Of a stretch of 64,000 bases of DNA, positions 53,960-64,000 are shown one piece after another (the stretch's first letter is position 1; every line of letters starts with the position of its first letter). A program made the translations under genes and the position numbers. The notes under the pieces are model-generated. The model saw only the letters and a list, made by a program, of their open reading frames with translations. It made no database searches and was not told where the DNA came from. Source of the DNA: Pontibacillus halophilus JSM 076056 = DSM 19796 (GTDB lineage: Bacteria > Bacillota > Bacilli > Bacillales > BH030062); contig NZ_AULI01000005.1 of assembly GCF_000425205.1 (NCBI RefSeq), positions 124,001 through 188,000 of the forward strand. Direction: 5' to 3'.

Positions 53960-54844
53960 ATGGCTGTAACAGCTAAGATGGTAAAAGAACTACGTGAAAA
54001 AACTGGCGCAGGTATGATGGATTGTAAAAAGGCGCTAACCGAAACTGATGGTGACATGGACAAAGCGATCGACTGGCTTCGTGAGAAAGGAATCTCTAAA
54101 GCTCAGAAGAAAGCAGACCGTATTGCTGCTGAAGGTTTAACTCATATTGCAACAGAAGGTAACAAAGCAGTTATTCTTGAAGTGAACTCTGAAACAGACT
54201 TTGTTGCGAAGAACGAAGAGTTCAAAAACCTTCTAAACGAATTAGGTCAACACCTTGTGAAACAAACTCCTGCTACTGTAGAAGAAGCGCTTGAGCAGCC
54301 TCTACACGGTGAAGGTCAAACGTTAAACGACTACATCACAGCAGCAATTGCTAAAATTGGTGAGAAACTTTCTCTACGTCGTTTCGAAATCGTTGAGAAG
54401 ACTGACAACGATGCATTCGGTGCTTACCTACACATGGGTGGCCGCATTGGCGTACTTTCTCTTCTTGAAGGAACTACAGAAGAAGCTGTTGCGAAAGATA
54501 TCGCAATGCACGCTGCCGCTGTTAGCCCACGCTACGTAAACCGTGATGAGGTTCCTGAAGAAGAAGTAAACCAAGAGCGCGAAGTTCTTAAGAAAGAAGC
54601 ACTTGCAGAAGGTAAGCCTGAGAACATCGTTGAGAAAATGGTTGAAGGTCGTCTGAACAAATTCTTCGAAGGCATTGTTCTTACAGAGCAAGCATTTGTT
54701 AAAGACCCAGACCAAAAAGTTAAGAAGTACGTTGGCGACAACGGTGCTTCCATTAAGTCATTCATTCGTTACGAAGTAGGCGAAGGCATGGAGAAACGTG
54801 AAGAAAACTTTGCTGAAGAAGTAATGAACCAAGTGAACAAATAA
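53960..54844 (+). CDS. tsf: Elongation factor Ts
   Basis: A 294-residue nucleotide-exchange factor for EF-Tu. The N-terminal UBA-like domain has [18 protein letters not shown] near 9-26. The exchange-active TDFV motif is in [13 protein letters not shown] near 78-91. The C-terminus is complete. An AAAGGAGG site precedes it. Confidence 0.98.
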   Translation: MAVTAKMVKELREKTGAGMMDCKKALTETDGDMDKAIDWLREKGISKAQKKADRIAAEGLTHIATEGNKAVILEVNSETDFVAKNEEFKNLLNELGQHLVKQTPATVEEALEQPLHGEGQTLNDYITAAIAKIGEKLSLRRFEIVEKTDNDAFGAYLHMGGRIGVLSLLEGTTEEAVAKDIAMHAAAVSPRYVNRDEVPEEEVNQEREVLKKEALAEGKPENIVEKMVEGRLNKFFEGIVLTEQAFVKDPDQKVKKYVGDNGASIKSFIRYEVGEGMEKREENFAEEVMNQVNK

Positions 54845-54858
54845 ATTGGACTGAAGAG

Positions 54859-54886
54859 ATAGGGGACACACTGTGTTCCCTATTTT
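54859..54886 (+). terminator. Terminator after tsf
   Basis: An 11-bp stem with one wobble (54859-54869 with 54873-54883) has a 3-base loop, and TTTT ends it. Confidence 0.75.
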
Positions 54887-54898
54887 CAAAAGTCTACA

Positions 54899-54904
54899 TA
54901 TAAT
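54899..54904 (+). promoter_or_regulatory. Possible -10 element for pyrH
   Basis: TATAAT at 54899-54904 is a perfect -10 box directly after the tsf terminator and 24 bases before the pyrH ATG. No good -35 is found at 16-18 bases, since that position falls in the terminator stem. It is therefore uncertain. Confidence 0.3.
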
Positions 54905-54928
54905 GACTACGATTTTTTGGAGGTTACT

Positions 54929-55651
54929 ATGACAACAACTCGCTACCGTCGTGTTTTGCTTAAAATAAGTGGAGAAGCCTTGAGTGGTTCCCAAGGATTC
55001 GGTCTAGAGCCGCCAATTGTTCAAACAGTGGCTAGACAAGTAAAGGAAATATCAGAACTTGGTGTCGAAGTTGCCGTCGTAGTAGGCGGTGGAAACTATT
55101 GGCGTGGTAAAGTAGGTAGTGAAGTAGGCATGGACCGTGCGACTGCTGATTACATGGGGATGCTTGCAACGGTTATGAACTCCTTAGCCATGCAAGACAG
55201 CCTTGAGAATATCGGGATTCCAACGCGCGTGCAAACTTCCATTGAAATGCGTCAAGTTGCAGAGCCGTACATTCGCCGCAAAGCAATACGTCATTTAGAA
55301 AAGAAACGTGTGGTTATTTTTGCTGCTGGTACAGGGAATCCGTACTTCTCTACGGATACAACTGCTGCATTGCGCGCAGCTGAAATTGAAGCAGACGTTA
55401 TTTTAATGGCTAAAAACAATGTTGATGGTGTATACAACGACGATCCGAAGCAGAATAAAGACGCTGTTAAATATGAAGAGCTGTCCTACCTTGACTTATT
55501 AAATGAAGGTCTTGGAGTTATGGATTCCACTGCATCAACATTATGTATGGACAACGATATCCCACTTCTAGTATTCTCGATTACGGAAGAAGGAAATATC
55601 AAAAAAGCCGTTCTAGGCGAAAATATTGGAACGATAGTGAGGGGAAAATAA
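54929..55651 (+). CDS. pyrH: UMP kinase
   Basis: A 240-residue hexameric kinase that phosphorylates UMP to UDP. The start ATG 54929 follows TGGAGG, giving [18 protein letters not shown]. The amino-acid-kinase fold shows [11 protein letters not shown] near 50-60, [13 protein letters not shown] near 131-143 and [14 protein letters not shown] near 160-173. It is followed one base later by frr. Confidence 0.98.
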   Translation: MTTTRYRRVLLKISGEALSGSQGFGLEPPIVQTVARQVKEISELGVEVAVVVGGGNYWRGKVGSEVGMDRATADYMGMLATVMNSLAMQDSLENIGIPTRVQTSIEMRQVAEPYIRRKAIRHLEKKRVVIFAAGTGNPYFSTDTTAALRAAEIEADVILMAKNNVDGVYNDDPKQNKDAVKYEELSYLDLLNEGLGVMDSTASTLCMDNDIPLLVFSITEEGNIKKAVLGENIGTIVRGK

Positions 55652-55652
55652 T

Positions 55653-56207
55653 ATGTCAGATTTAACACAACAAATGACAGAAGATATGAAACAATCCGTG
55701 CAATCATTCTCTCGTACGCTTGCTACAGTACGAGCAGGTCGTGCCAACCCAGCCATTCTTGACCCAGTTAAAGTGGACTATTACGGTATGGCAACGCCTT
55801 TAAATCAATTGGCAAGTATTTCAACACCTGAAGCGCGCCTTCTTGTCATTACACCATTTGATAAATCCGCAATCAACGAAATTGAAAAGGCAATCCAAAA
55901 AGCTGATCTAGGCCTTTCACCTTCAAGTGATGGTACAGTAGTTCGCATCAACATTCCAGCACTAAACGAAGAGCGCCGTAAAGACCTTGTGAAATTGACT
56001 AAGAAATATGCAGAAGAAGCAAAGGTCCAAATCCGTAACATTCGTCGTGATACAAATGACGCTCTTAAGAAGCAAGAGAAAGATGGCGACATCACTGAAG
56101 ACGATCTACGTAACCTTCAAGATGACGTTCAAAAAGCAACCGATAAGCATATCGCTGACATCGATGAGCTTGCGAAGAACAAAGAGCAAGAAATCATGGA
56201 AGTTTAA
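55653..56207 (+). CDS. frr: Ribosome recycling factor
   Basis: A 184-residue tRNA-like protein that splits ribosomes after termination with EF-G. Motifs [21 protein letters not shown] near 25-45 (shown as [12 protein letters not shown] and VDYYG) and [15 protein letters not shown] near 108 are typical. It lies one base after pyrH, and a terminator follows. Confidence 0.98.
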   Translation: MSDLTQQMTEDMKQSVQSFSRTLATVRAGRANPAILDPVKVDYYGMATPLNQLASISTPEARLLVITPFDKSAINEIEKAIQKADLGLSPSSDGTVVRINIPALNEERRKDLVKLTKKYAEEAKVQIRNIRRDTNDALKKQEKDGDITEDDLRNLQDDVQKATDKHIADIDELAKNKEQEIMEV

Positions 56208-56235
56208 TTCATTTGCCTGTACAATGAATAAAGAT

Positions 56236-56262
56236 GACCCTCTTTTCATAAGGGGGTTTTTT
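56236..56262 (+). terminator. Terminator after frr
   Basis: An 8-bp stem (56237-56244 with 56250-56257) has one wobble and the loop TTCAT, and six T follow. The 114 bases from here to uppS hold no clear promoter. Confidence 0.75.
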
Positions 56263-56376
56263 AACATTTTGGCTTCTGTCAGGATGAAGAAGAGTCTTTT
56301 TGTTTCGACAGGGAGAGTCTTCTACACAACTTGGAACGAAATTTGAAATCCCCCAGTGATTAACGGAGGAATATGT

Positions 56377-57141
56377 ATGTCCTTTAAACTTCCTTTTACA
56401 AAGAAGACAACGAATGAACAGGTAAGCTATGATTTAGATCCAACCAATCTACCGAAGCATGTAGCCGTGATTATGGATGGAAACGGTCGTTGGGCGAAGA
56501 AAAGAGGCCTCCCTCGTATTGCAGGTCATAAAGAGGGAATGAATGTAGTAAAGAAAGTTGTCAACCATGCCTCCCAGTTAAACATCGAAGCCCTTACCCT
56601 CTATGCCTTCTCAACAGAGAACTGGAAGCGACCGAAGCCAGAGGTTGAATTCATCATGAAACTGCCTGTCGAATTTTTAGGTACATATTTACCTGAACTT
56701 ATTGAGAATAATGTACGTGTGCAAACCATTGGGAATGTTTCCTCCTTACCTGAGCACACACAACGTTCTGTGCGCTCAGCTATTGAGCAGACGAAACAAA
56801 ACACAGGCCTCATTCTTAACTTTGCTTTAAACTATGGAAGCCGTGGAGAAATGGTGGATGCTATGCAAGCTATTGCAGCTGAAGTTAAACAAGGTACCAT
56901 TTCACCGGAGCAAATTGATGAAGACCTGATTGGGTCTCATTTATATACGAGTAACTTGCCTGATCCGGATTTACTCATTCGGACGAGCGGTGAAATACGT
57001 TTAAGCAATTATATGTTATGGCAATTGGCCTACTCTGAGTTTTGGTTTACAGACGTGCTGTGGCCAGATTTCAGTGAGGAACTATTCGAAAAAGCCCTCT
57101 ACGACTACCAACAAAGGAAACGTCGATACGGAGGGGTATAA
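56377..57141 (+). CDS. uppS: Undecaprenyl diphosphate synthase
   Basis: A 254-residue cis-prenyltransferase that makes the C55 lipid carrier for cell-wall synthesis. The start ATG 56377 is behind CGGAGGA; the frame extends upstream to GTG 56356 without support. The substrate-binding VIMDGNGRWAKKRG has catalytic Asp34. LYAFSTENWKRP and the C-terminal DLLIRTSGEIRLSNYMLWQ are intact. It starts the lipid and isoprenoid group uppS-cdsA-dxr. Confidence 0.97.
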   Translation: MSFKLPFTKKTTNEQVSYDLDPTNLPKHVAVIMDGNGRWAKKRGLPRIAGHKEGMNVVKKVVNHASQLNIEALTLYAFSTENWKRPKPEVEFIMKLPVEFLGTYLPELIENNVRVQTIGNVSSLPEHTQRSVRSAIEQTKQNTGLILNFALNYGSRGEMVDAMQAIAAEVKQGTISPEQIDEDLIGSHLYTSNLPDPDLLIRTSGEIRLSNYMLWQLAYSEFWFTDVLWPDFSEELFEKALYDYQQRKRRYGGV

Positions 57142-57156
57142 GGTGTTGACAGAAAC

Positions 57157-57951
57157 ATGAAACAACGAGTTGTAACAGCTATAATATTTGGTTTATTGCT
57201 CATCCCGATTATTTTCTTCGGGGAGTTGCCTTTTGAAATCCTCGTCTACGGGATTGCAACGATTGGGCTAATCGAGTTGTTGCGTATGCGCAAGATTCAC
57301 CCTGCTTCATTCCCAGGCATCGTGACAATTTTATTATTGTGGGCACTACTAGTCCCAACACAGCCTTTAGTCATCTTTGACTTTATTGAGATGTCTAAAT
57401 CGGAAGCCATACTATTGGCTGTCTTTATCTTGTTGGCATATACCGTACTTGTGAAAAATAAATTTACTTTTGATGAGGTAGGTTTTCTTATCTTATCTGC
57501 CATTTATGTAGGGATGGGCTTTTATTATCTTATCTTAACTAGAGATGCGGATAATGGAAGAAGCTTTGTCTTCTTTACTCTATTCCTCATTTGGGCAACC
57601 GATACAGGAGCGTATCTATTTGGACGTGCATTCGGTAAGCGGAAGCTTTGGCCGAAGATTAGTCCAAAGAAAACCATTGAAGGCTCACTAGGCGGCGTTC
57701 TCATGGCTATTGCGGTGGGTATTGTGTTTCAAATGATTATTCCATTTGATGCGTCTATGGTCTTCATTATAATCGTAGCTATTATTATATCTGTATTTGG
57801 TCAAATTGGTGACTTAGTAGAGTCAGCATATAAACGACACTATTCAGTTAAAGATTCTGGCAAGCTGTTGCCAGGTCATGGGGGCGTATTAGACCGTTTC
57901 GACAGTCTGATTTTTGTGCTGCCTATTCTACATTTCATACATTTTATCTAA
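57157..57951 (+). CDS. cdsA: Phosphatidate cytidylyltransferase
   Basis: A 264-residue integral membrane enzyme that makes CDP-diacylglycerol for phospholipid synthesis. About seven hydrophobic segments are visible. The C-terminal family signature is SVKDSGKLLPGHGGVLDRFDS near 229-249 (key residues Lys, Asp, GHGG, DRFDS). It starts 15 bases after uppS. Confidence 0.97.
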   Translation: MKQRVVTAIIFGLLLIPIIFFGELPFEILVYGIATIGLIELLRMRKIHPASFPGIVTILLLWALLVPTQPLVIFDFIEMSKSEAILLAVFILLAYTVLVKNKFTFDEVGFLILSAIYVGMGFYYLILTRDADNGRSFVFFTLFLIWATDTGAYLFGRAFGKRKLWPKISPKKTIEGSLGGVLMAIAVGIVFQMIIPFDASMVFIIIVAIIISVFGQIGDLVESAYKRHYSVKDSGKLLPGHGGVLDRFDSLIFVLPILHFIHFI

Positions 57952-57974
57952 GAGACGTTAGGGGAGTTGCGTAA

Positions 57975-59120
57975 GTGAAACAAATCGCTTTATTGGGCGC
58001 TACTGGGTCAATCGGCATACAGACGCTAGACGTCATAAGAGAACATCGTGATCAGTTTTCGCTGTATGCGATGGCGTTTGGCAAAAACGTAGAAAAGGCT
58101 TTGCCGCTCATACAAGAATTTAAACCCCAATTAATTGTGGTACAAGATTTCGACACGAAGCGTAAAATTCAGCACGGAGTAGGGGATGCGAAAGTACTCA
58201 TCGGGACAGAAGGCATGGTGGAGGCTTCTGTTCAAGAAGAAGTAGACGTTGTCTTAAATGCAGTCATGGGTAGTGTAGGTCTTTCTGCAACGCTCGCTGC
58301 TATTCGTGCAAAGAAACAGATTGCGATTGCCAATAAAGAAACGCTCGTTACAGCTGGCCATTTGGTCATGGCTGAAGCGAAGAAATATGGCGTAGATTTG
58401 CTTCCTGTAGACAGTGAGCACTCCGCAATCTTCCAAAGCCTAAATGGCGAACGTAAGGAAGATGCGACGCGTCTTATCTTAACTGCATCTGGTGGAAGCT
58501 TTCGAGACTATAGCCGTGATGATTTGAAGAATGTGACCGTTGAAGATGCTCTCAATCATCCAAACTGGAGTATGGGATCTAAGATTACAATCGATTCTGC
58601 TACGATGATGAACAAGGGGCTTGAAGTCATTGAAGCCCATTGGCTTTTTGATATGCCCTATGAGAAGATAGATGTAATCATGCATAAAGAAAGTGTGATT
58701 CACTCTTTAGTTGAATATACTGATAAGAGTGTAATTGCTCAGCTTGGAACGCCCGACATGAAAGTACCAATTCAATATGCCTTAACGTACCCTAATCGGC
58801 TTGAATTAGCGAATACGAAATCACTAGACTTAGTGGAAATTGGGAAGCTACATTTTAGTGAAATGAGCTTTGAGCGATTCCCAGCTTTAAAGATGGCTTA
58901 TGAGGCTGGCCGTGTCGGTGGTACGATGACCACTGTCTTGAATGCTGCAAATGAACAAGCCGTTGACCTGTTCTTACACGGTCACATCCCTTTTCTAACA
59001 ATCGAACACTACATTGAGCGGGCGTTGGAGGAACATACGTTAATAGAGACGCCTAGCTTAGAAGAGATTCAACAGATTGATTACGAGACTCGGGTACGGG
59101 TGCAGCAGTACGTAAAATAA
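57975..59120 (+). CDS. dxr: 1-deoxy-D-xylulose-5-phosphate reductoisomerase
   Basis: A 381-residue NADPH-dependent enzyme, second step of the MEP isoprenoid pathway. The start is GTG 57975, 8 bases after GGGGAG. The NADPH loop is [14 protein letters not shown] (6-19). The active-site region has [11 protein letters not shown] near 142-152 and [20 protein letters not shown] near 196-215. Its product path supplies the neighbour UppS. Confidence 0.97.
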   Translation: MKQIALLGATGSIGIQTLDVIREHRDQFSLYAMAFGKNVEKALPLIQEFKPQLIVVQDFDTKRKIQHGVGDAKVLIGTEGMVEASVQEEVDVVLNAVMGSVGLSATLAAIRAKKQIAIANKETLVTAGHLVMAEAKKYGVDLLPVDSEHSAIFQSLNGERKEDATRLILTASGGSFRDYSRDDLKNVTVEDALNHPNWSMGSKITIDSATMMNKGLEVIEAHWLFDMPYEKIDVIMHKESVIHSLVEYTDKSVIAQLGTPDMKVPIQYALTYPNRLELANTKSLDLVEIGKLHFSEMSFERFPALKMAYEAGRVGGTMTTVLNAANEQAVDLFLHGHIPFLTIEHYIERALEEHTLIETPSLEEIQQIDYETRVRVQQYVK

Positions 59121-59137
59121 AAGGGTAGGTGTTGACA

Positions 59138-60397
59138 ATGGAAATGGGTACCATCCTTGCATTTGTCTTTATGTTTAGTTTGCTCGTATTTATACACGAG
59201 CTTGGTCACCTGATTTTCGCGAAGCGAGCAGGCATGCTTGCGCGTGAATTTGCAATTGGATTTGGACCTAAAATCTTTAATTATCGTAAGAACGAGACGC
59301 TCTATACAGTACGTTTGCTTCCATTAGGAGGTTACGTGCGTGTGGCAGGAGATGACCCGGAAATTGTTGAAATTAAGCCTGGACATCATGTCGGCTTAGA
59401 GTTTAATGAGGACGGCAAAGTTGCCAAGATTGTCATGAACAATAAGACGAAGCATCCGAATGCACGTGTCATTGAAGTAGAGCGTGCCGATTTAGACCAT
59501 GAACTCGTTATTCGCGGCTTTGAGCCAGGTGAAGAGGAGCGATTGACATTCTCGGTAGACCCGAAAGCGGATTTCGTGATGGATGGTACAGAAACGCAAA
59601 TAGCGCCTTTCGACCGCCAGTTCGGTTCTAAATCGGTCCCGCAACGAGCGATGCAATTATTTGCAGGTCCTATGATGAACTTCTTGCTCGCTATTGTCAT
59701 CTTCATCATCATTGGTTTCACTCAAGGAATTCCTGTAGATGAAGCCAAGCTTGGATCAGTCAATGAAGGTTCTCCAGCTGCATCCGCAGGACTTCAAGAA
59801 GGGGACGAAATTATCCAAGTAGGGGAGGAGCCCGTTGATACATGGGGCGAATTCACTGAAGTAATTCGTGCGAATCCAAATGAAGAATTGGGATTAAGAA
59901 TCAAGCGTGATGGAAGTACCATTGACTCTGCAGTAACTCCTGCTGAAGTAACCCAACAAGGCCAAACGATTGGACAGATTGGTGTTATGCAAGCAACAGA
60001 AGTGACCATTGGTGGTACATTTAAATATAGTTTGACACAAACATATGAATACGGAACGCTGATCCTAACAAGTGTTGGGAAACTAATTACGGGTCAATTC
60101 TCAATCGACCAATTATCTGGTCCAGTGGGCATATACAATGCAACTGACCAAGTCATTCAAAACAGCTGGTCGAATTATTTGCCATTCGTTGCTTTTGTAA
60201 GCATCAACTTAGGCATCATGAACCTCCTACCGCTCCCGGCTTTAGACGGAGGACGATTGTTGTTCGTGGGAATTGAAGCTGTAAGAGGGAAGCCGATTGA
60301 TCCTCAGAAAGAGGGCGTCGTGCATTTTATTGGCTTCGCGTTGCTATTTTTACTTATGATTATGGTGACGTGGAATGATATTCAACGATTATTTTAA
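59138..60397 (+). CDS. rasP: Site-2 metalloprotease RasP (RseP)
   Basis: A 419-residue intramembrane zinc protease that cleaves anti-sigma factors and leftover signal peptides. The start is ATG 59138 behind AGGGTAGGTG; GTG 59129 overlaps that site. The zinc motif is HELGH (residues 20-24) in the first membrane helix. A PDZ domain is at about 205-285. The LDG motif is in LPALDGGRLL near residue 366. Length equals B. subtilis RasP (422). Confidence 0.96.
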   Translation: MEMGTILAFVFMFSLLVFIHELGHLIFAKRAGMLAREFAIGFGPKIFNYRKNETLYTVRLLPLGGYVRVAGDDPEIVEIKPGHHVGLEFNEDGKVAKIVMNNKTKHPNARVIEVERADLDHELVIRGFEPGEEERLTFSVDPKADFVMDGTETQIAPFDRQFGSKSVPQRAMQLFAGPMMNFLLAIVIFIIIGFTQGIPVDEAKLGSVNEGSPAASAGLQEGDEIIQVGEEPVDTWGEFTEVIRANPNEELGLRIKRDGSTIDSAVTPAEVTQQGQTIGQIGVMQATEVTIGGTFKYSLTQTYEYGTLILTSVGKLITGQFSIDQLSGPVGIYNATDQVIQNSWSNYLPFVAFVSINLGIMNLLPLPALDGGRLLFVGIEAVRGKPIDPQKEGVVHFIGFALLFLLMIMVTWNDIQRLF

Positions 60398-60433
60398 TTG
60401 AAATTTTTATAGAGAAAATTGAGGTGCTTATGG

Positions 60434-62134
60434 ATGAAACAGAGTGAAATGCTGTTACCAACATTACGTGAAAATCCTGCAGATGCAGATATTAAGAGTC
60501 ATCAGTTACTAGTACGTGCAGGTTTCATCCGTCAAGTCGCATCTGGCATCTACTCTTACCTTCCTGTTGGACAACGTGTCCTTCGAAAAGTAGAACAGAT
60601 TGTACGCGAGGAGATGGAGAAAGCAGGTTCGATGGAAATGATTATGCCTGCTCTACAACCATCTGAACTATGGAAAGAAACAGGGCGTTGGAATAATTTC
60701 GGACCTGAACTGATGCGAATCCATGACCGTCATGGTCGAGAATTTGCAATGGGTGCTACTCATGAAGAAGTCGTTACAGGGCTAATTCGTGACACGGTCA
60801 ATACGTACAAGCGCCTACCCCTTAATGTGTATCAAATTCAAACGAAATTCCGTGATGAGAAGCGACCTCGCTTCGGGTTGTTGCGTGGACGTGAATTCCT
60901 AATGAAGGATGCGTACACGTTCCACGATTCTTATGAAAGCTTAGATGTTGCTTACGATAGAATGTTTACTGCCTATCAGAATATCTTTAGCCGTCTAGGA
61001 TTAAACTTCCGTGCGGTTATTGCGGATTCCGGTGCCATGGGTGGTAAAGATACACACGAATTTATGGTTCTCTCAGAAGTTGGTGAAGATACAATTGCTT
61101 ATTCCGATGAGAGCAGTTATGCGGCGAACATTGAAATGGCTCCAGTTGTAGCGACGTATGAGAAACAGAATGAAGAGCCGAAAGAGAAACAAAAAGTAGA
61201 AACGAAAGATATGAAGACGATGGAGCAAGTCGCGGATTATCTTGGTCATACAGTAGAAGAGGGCATCAAGTCGTTGATGTTCAAAGTTGATGAGAAGCTT
61301 GTGCTTGTCCTTACACGCGGCGATCATGAAGTGAACGATGTGAAGCTTAAGAACTTATACGATGCTTCTTACATTGACTTGGCAACAGAAGAAGAGACAC
61401 GTGCTGCGATGAATGCGGGCTTTGGTTCGCTTGGTCCAATTGATGTTCCAGAGAATGTTGAAATTGTAGCGGACAACGCTGTACAAGCGTTAGTAAATGC
61501 TTCTTGTGGAGCGAATGAAGACGGCTATCACTACATCAACGTCACGCCTCATGTAGACTTTGAAGTGAGTCAGTTTGCAGACCTTCGCTTTATTGAAGAA
61601 GGAGACCCATCTCCAGACGGCAAAGGCACGATTGTATTTGCTAAAGGAATTGAAGTAGGACATGTATTTAAACTAGGTGAATTCTATGCAGACAAGATGG
61701 GCGCTAAATTCCTAGATGAGAACGGGAAAGCAAAAACGATGGTAATGGGCTGTTACGGCATCGGTATTTCACGAACACTCGCATCTATTGTAGAACAATA
61801 TCATGATGAGTCAGGAATTACTTGGCCTAAACAGATTGCCCCGTATCAAGTTCATTTGCTATCATTAAATGTGAAGAAAGAAGAGCAAAAAGAGCTTGCA
61901 GATTCCATTTATCATACACTTGTAGCAGCTGGTGTTGAAGTTCTTTATGATGACCGTAAAGAACGAGCTGGTGTGAAATTCACTGATAGTGATTTAGTCG
62001 GAATTCCACTACGAATTACAGTAGGGAAGCGTGCTTCAGAAGGTGTTGTAGAATTTAAAGAACGCCTGACTGGAGAACAAGACGAAATCCACCAAGAAGA
62101 ATTATTAAATCGAATTAACGCCTTTTATAAATAG
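60434..62134 (+). CDS. proS: Prolyl-tRNA synthetase
   Basis: A 566-residue class II synthetase of the bacterial type. The start ATG 60434 is 7 bases after GAGGTG, giving [15 protein letters not shown]. Class II motif 2 is [17 protein letters not shown] near 137-153. The YbaK-type editing domain (about 225-395) is present. Motif 3 is [12 protein letters not shown] near 439-450, and the anticodon-binding domain is C-terminal. It has its own terminator. Confidence 0.97.
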   Translation: MKQSEMLLPTLRENPADADIKSHQLLVRAGFIRQVASGIYSYLPVGQRVLRKVEQIVREEMEKAGSMEMIMPALQPSELWKETGRWNNFGPELMRIHDRHGREFAMGATHEEVVTGLIRDTVNTYKRLPLNVYQIQTKFRDEKRPRFGLLRGREFLMKDAYTFHDSYESLDVAYDRMFTAYQNIFSRLGLNFRAVIADSGAMGGKDTHEFMVLSEVGEDTIAYSDESSYAANIEMAPVVATYEKQNEEPKEKQKVETKDMKTMEQVADYLGHTVEEGIKSLMFKVDEKLVLVLTRGDHEVNDVKLKNLYDASYIDLATEEETRAAMNAGFGSLGPIDVPENVEIVADNAVQALVNASCGANEDGYHYINVTPHVDFEVSQFADLRFIEEGDPSPDGKGTIVFAKGIEVGHVFKLGEFYADKMGAKFLDENGKAKTMVMGCYGIGISRTLASIVEQYHDESGITWPKQIAPYQVHLLSLNVKKEEQKELADSIYHTLVAAGVEVLYDDRKERAGVKFTDSDLVGIPLRITVGKRASEGVVEFKERLTGEQDEIHQEELLNRINAFYK

Positions 62135-62144
62135 GCTTCCTAAT

Positions 62145-62177
62145 TAGGTACCTTCTGACAGGAGGTACCTATCTTTT
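62145..62177 (+). terminator. Terminator after proS
   Basis: An 11-bp stem (62145-62155 with 62161-62171) has one wobble and a 5-base loop, followed by TCTTTT. Confidence 0.8.
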
Positions 62178-62202
62178 GCTTTAAACCGGGGAGGAAATTA
62201 GC

Positions 62203-64000
62203 ATGGCAAACCTGTCACAAAAAGAAAAAATGAGCGTGTTACTTGAACAGATTAATATGCCGGTAGAAGTAGTCGAGAACTATTTCAGCGAAAGTTACCT
62301 GACACGTCTTGTAGTAAACAAAGTAACGAAAGAATGGATCTTTCAATTTCACATTGAGACCATCTTACCCCCAGATGTGTATCAACTCTTCTCATCCAAA
62401 CTGATGGAAGCATTTCGTCATTTAGCAACCGTTCGCTGGTCTATCACGACAACCGATAAAACGTTGTCTGATGAGCAGATAGGTGATTATTGGCAGCATT
62501 TTGTTCAATCAATTCCTGACCTGTCACCGGCGTATAAAGGGGTGCTCTATGAGCAAGTACCAGAGGTGGATGGAGGTAAACTTCACATCTATGCGCGGAA
62601 CGGAGCTGAATCAGAAGCATTGAAGAAGAGGCTAACAGAGCCTTTCCAACAATTCTGTACAATGGTGGGTGCTTCTCAATATGCGTTAACGATTAGCGTT
62701 CGTTCATCAGAAGAAGACTTGAAGAAGTTTAGAGAACAGCGTTCAGAAGAAGACCGCACACTTGTACAGAAAGCCATTCATGATAAAGAGCAGAAATCAA
62801 AAGATGATGAAGAAGTGTTACACGAAGGACCACTACTTCTTGGGTATAACATTAAGGAAGCCCCTGAACAAATGGAGACCATACAAGAAGAAGAGAATCG
62901 TATGGTTATTCAAGGTCATATCTTTGATGTAGAAGTACGTGAATTACGCTCTGGCCGTAGCCTCTTGATCATTAAAATGACTGATTACACCGATTCACTT
63001 TCTGTGAAGATGTTCTCCCGTGGAGATGAAGACGTGGAGAAGTTCGGTCGTGTGAAGAAGGGCATGTGGGTGAAAGCGAAAGGAAAGATTCAAACCGATA
63101 ACTTCACGAACGAGTTAACGATGATGGCAAGCGACTTAAACGAAGTGAAGCCTGTGAAGCGTATGGACCAAGCGGCTGAAGGAGAAAAGCGTGTTGAGCT
63201 CCATGCACACACCGCTATGAGCCAGATGGATGCGACTGTATCTGCTTCGAGGCTAATTCAACAAGCGGCTGATTGGGGCCATAAGGCAATTGCCATTACT
63301 GACCACGGTGTTGTACAAGCCTATCCAGAAGCTTATAGCGCAGGTCAAAAGCACGGTGTGAAAGTGCTCTACGGGATTGAGGCGAACATTGTAGATGATG
63401 GTGTGCCGATTGCCTATTCAGAGCAAGACCGCAATCTTGCGACAGACGAATATGTTGTCTTTGACGTTGAGACAACAGGTCTTTCCGCAGTTTATGACAC
63501 CATTATTGAGCTTGCAGCAGTTAAGGTTCGAGAAGGAGAGATTGTTGACCGCTTTGAATCCTTTGCAAACCCCCACGAGCCATTGTCAGATACGACAACG
63601 GAGTTAACAGGTATTACAGACGACATGGTGAAAGATGCACCAGAAGTAGAGCAAGTGATTGAGGATTTCTACCAATGGATGGGTGATTCTATACTAGTCG
63701 CCCACAACGCAAGCTTTGATATGGGCTTCTTGAACGCAGGACTTGAGAAGATAGGCCGCGAGCATGCGAAGAACCCGGTCATTGATACACTTGAGCTAGC
63801 ACGTCTCTTATTACCAAATTTGAAGAATCACCGACTCAATACGCTTTGTAAACAATTCGACATTGAGTTAACCCAGCACCACCGTGCAATTTATGATGCT
63901 GAGGCAACTGGATATTTAATGTGGAAGCTTGTGAAAGAAGCTGCGAAGAAAAAAGAGATCCATAATCATAATGAGCTTAATAAATACATGGGCGAAGGCA
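62203..64000 (+). CDS. polC: DNA polymerase III PolC-type, N-terminal part (partial)
   Basis: The first 599 codons of the Gram-positive replicative polymerase; the gene runs off the window with no internal stop. The N-terminal region (1 to about 220) is family-specific. An OB-fold domain lies near 240-320 (VIQGHIFDVEVREL). The PHP domain begins with ELHAHTAMSQMDA near 329-341. The inserted 3'-5' exonuclease starts with VVFDVETTGL near 418-427. A CGGGGAGG site precedes ATG 62203. The full family length is about 1430 residues, so the polymerase core is not seen. Confidence 0.97.
   Translation, partial: MANLSQKEKMSVLLEQINMPVEVVENYFSESYLTRLVVNKVTKEWIFQFHIETILPPDVYQLFSSKLMEAFRHLATVRWSITTTDKTLSDEQIGDYWQHFVQSIPDLSPAYKGVLYEQVPEVDGGKLHIYARNGAESEALKKRLTEPFQQFCTMVGASQYALTISVRSSEEDLKKFREQRSEEDRTLVQKAIHDKEQKSKDDEEVLHEGPLLLGYNIKEAPEQMETIQEEENRMVIQGHIFDVEVRELRSGRSLLIIKMTDYTDSLSVKMFSRGDEDVEKFGRVKKGMWVKAKGKIQTDNFTNELTMMASDLNEVKPVKRMDQAAEGEKRVELHAHTAMSQMDATVSASRLIQQAADWGHKAIAITDHGVVQAYPEAYSAGQKHGVKVLYGIEANIVDDGVPIAYSEQDRNLATDEYVVFDVETTGLSAVYDTIIELAAVKVREGEIVDRFESFANPHEPLSDTTTELTGITDDMVKDAPEVEQVIEDFYQWMGDSILVAHNASFDMGFLNAGLEKIGREHAKNPVIDTLELARLLLPNLKNHRLNTLCKQFDIELTQHHRAIYDAEATGYLMWKLVKEAAKKKEIHNHNELNKYMGEG

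Noticed and set aside
57145-57192. TTGACA and TATAAT near the cdsA start
   Set aside because: The spacing is 28 bases, far too long for one promoter, and the -10 lies inside the coding region.
1-64000. CRISPR arrays, tRNA or rRNA genes, insertion sequences, prophage
   Set aside because: Reading through found no regular spaced repeats, no tRNA cloverleaf, no transposase or phage gene, and no region with markedly different composition.

Overview
The window is one stretch of core chromosome from a motile, low-to-mid GC Gram-positive of the family Bacillaceae. Gene content and order follow the Bacillus subtilis segment from rnc through smc-ftsY-ffh, the trmD-rplS block, sucCD-topA, the cod operon, the complete fla/che operon and rpsB-tsf-pyrH-frr to proS-polC. 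Protein lengths and sequences match Bacillus families closely but are diverged from B. subtilis itself. I cannot name the genus from the sequence. A marine or salt-tolerant Bacillaceae relative is a guess only. No tRNA, rRNA, CRISPR array, insertion sequence, prophage or base-composition island was seen.

Layout. 1-7020: end of rnc, a reverse-strand UPF0435 gene, then smc, ftsY, ylxM and ffh (chromosome condensation and the signal recognition particle). 7033-9940: rpsP, khpA, ylqD, rimM, trmD and rplS (ribosome and tRNA maturation), with an L19-type leader before rplS. 9960-14360: signal peptidase, rbgA, rnhB and the ylqG/ylqH pair, which resembles parts of flagellar FliK and FlhB. 14400-19815: sucCD, dprA, topA. 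19816-23855: a regulatory gap where many Bacilli carry trmFO, then xerC(codV)-hslV-hslU-codY. 23855-24169: control region of the fla/che operon. 24170-52983: about 34 co-directional, often overlapping genes for the flagellar basal body, hook, export gate, switch, FlhF/FlhG, chemotaxis proteins, SigD and SwrB. 52990-64000: rpsB and tsf, then pyrH, frr, uppS, cdsA, dxr, rasP, proS and the 5' part of polC.

How the genes work together. The fla/che genes would build the basal body (FlgB, FlgC, FliE, FliF), the switch (FliG, FliM, FliY), the export machine (FliH, FliI, FliJ, FliO, FliP, FliQ, FliR, FlhB, FlhA) and the hook (FliK, FlgD, FlgE). They also encode the placement regulators FlhF and FlhG, the signalling chain CheA-CheW-CheY-CheB-CheC-CheD, and the late sigma factor SigD. 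CodY at the end of the cod operon lies directly upstream and is a known repressor of motility in B. subtilis.

I see no obviously new multi-gene system. The items most worth checking are a possible 11-codon leader ORF coupled to swrD, the FliK-like/FlhB-CC-like ylqG-ylqH pair, the topA-xerC gap with a perfect SigA-type promoter and a 16-codon ORF, two poorly characterised genes flanking sigD, and the near-identical promoters of rplS and rpsB.
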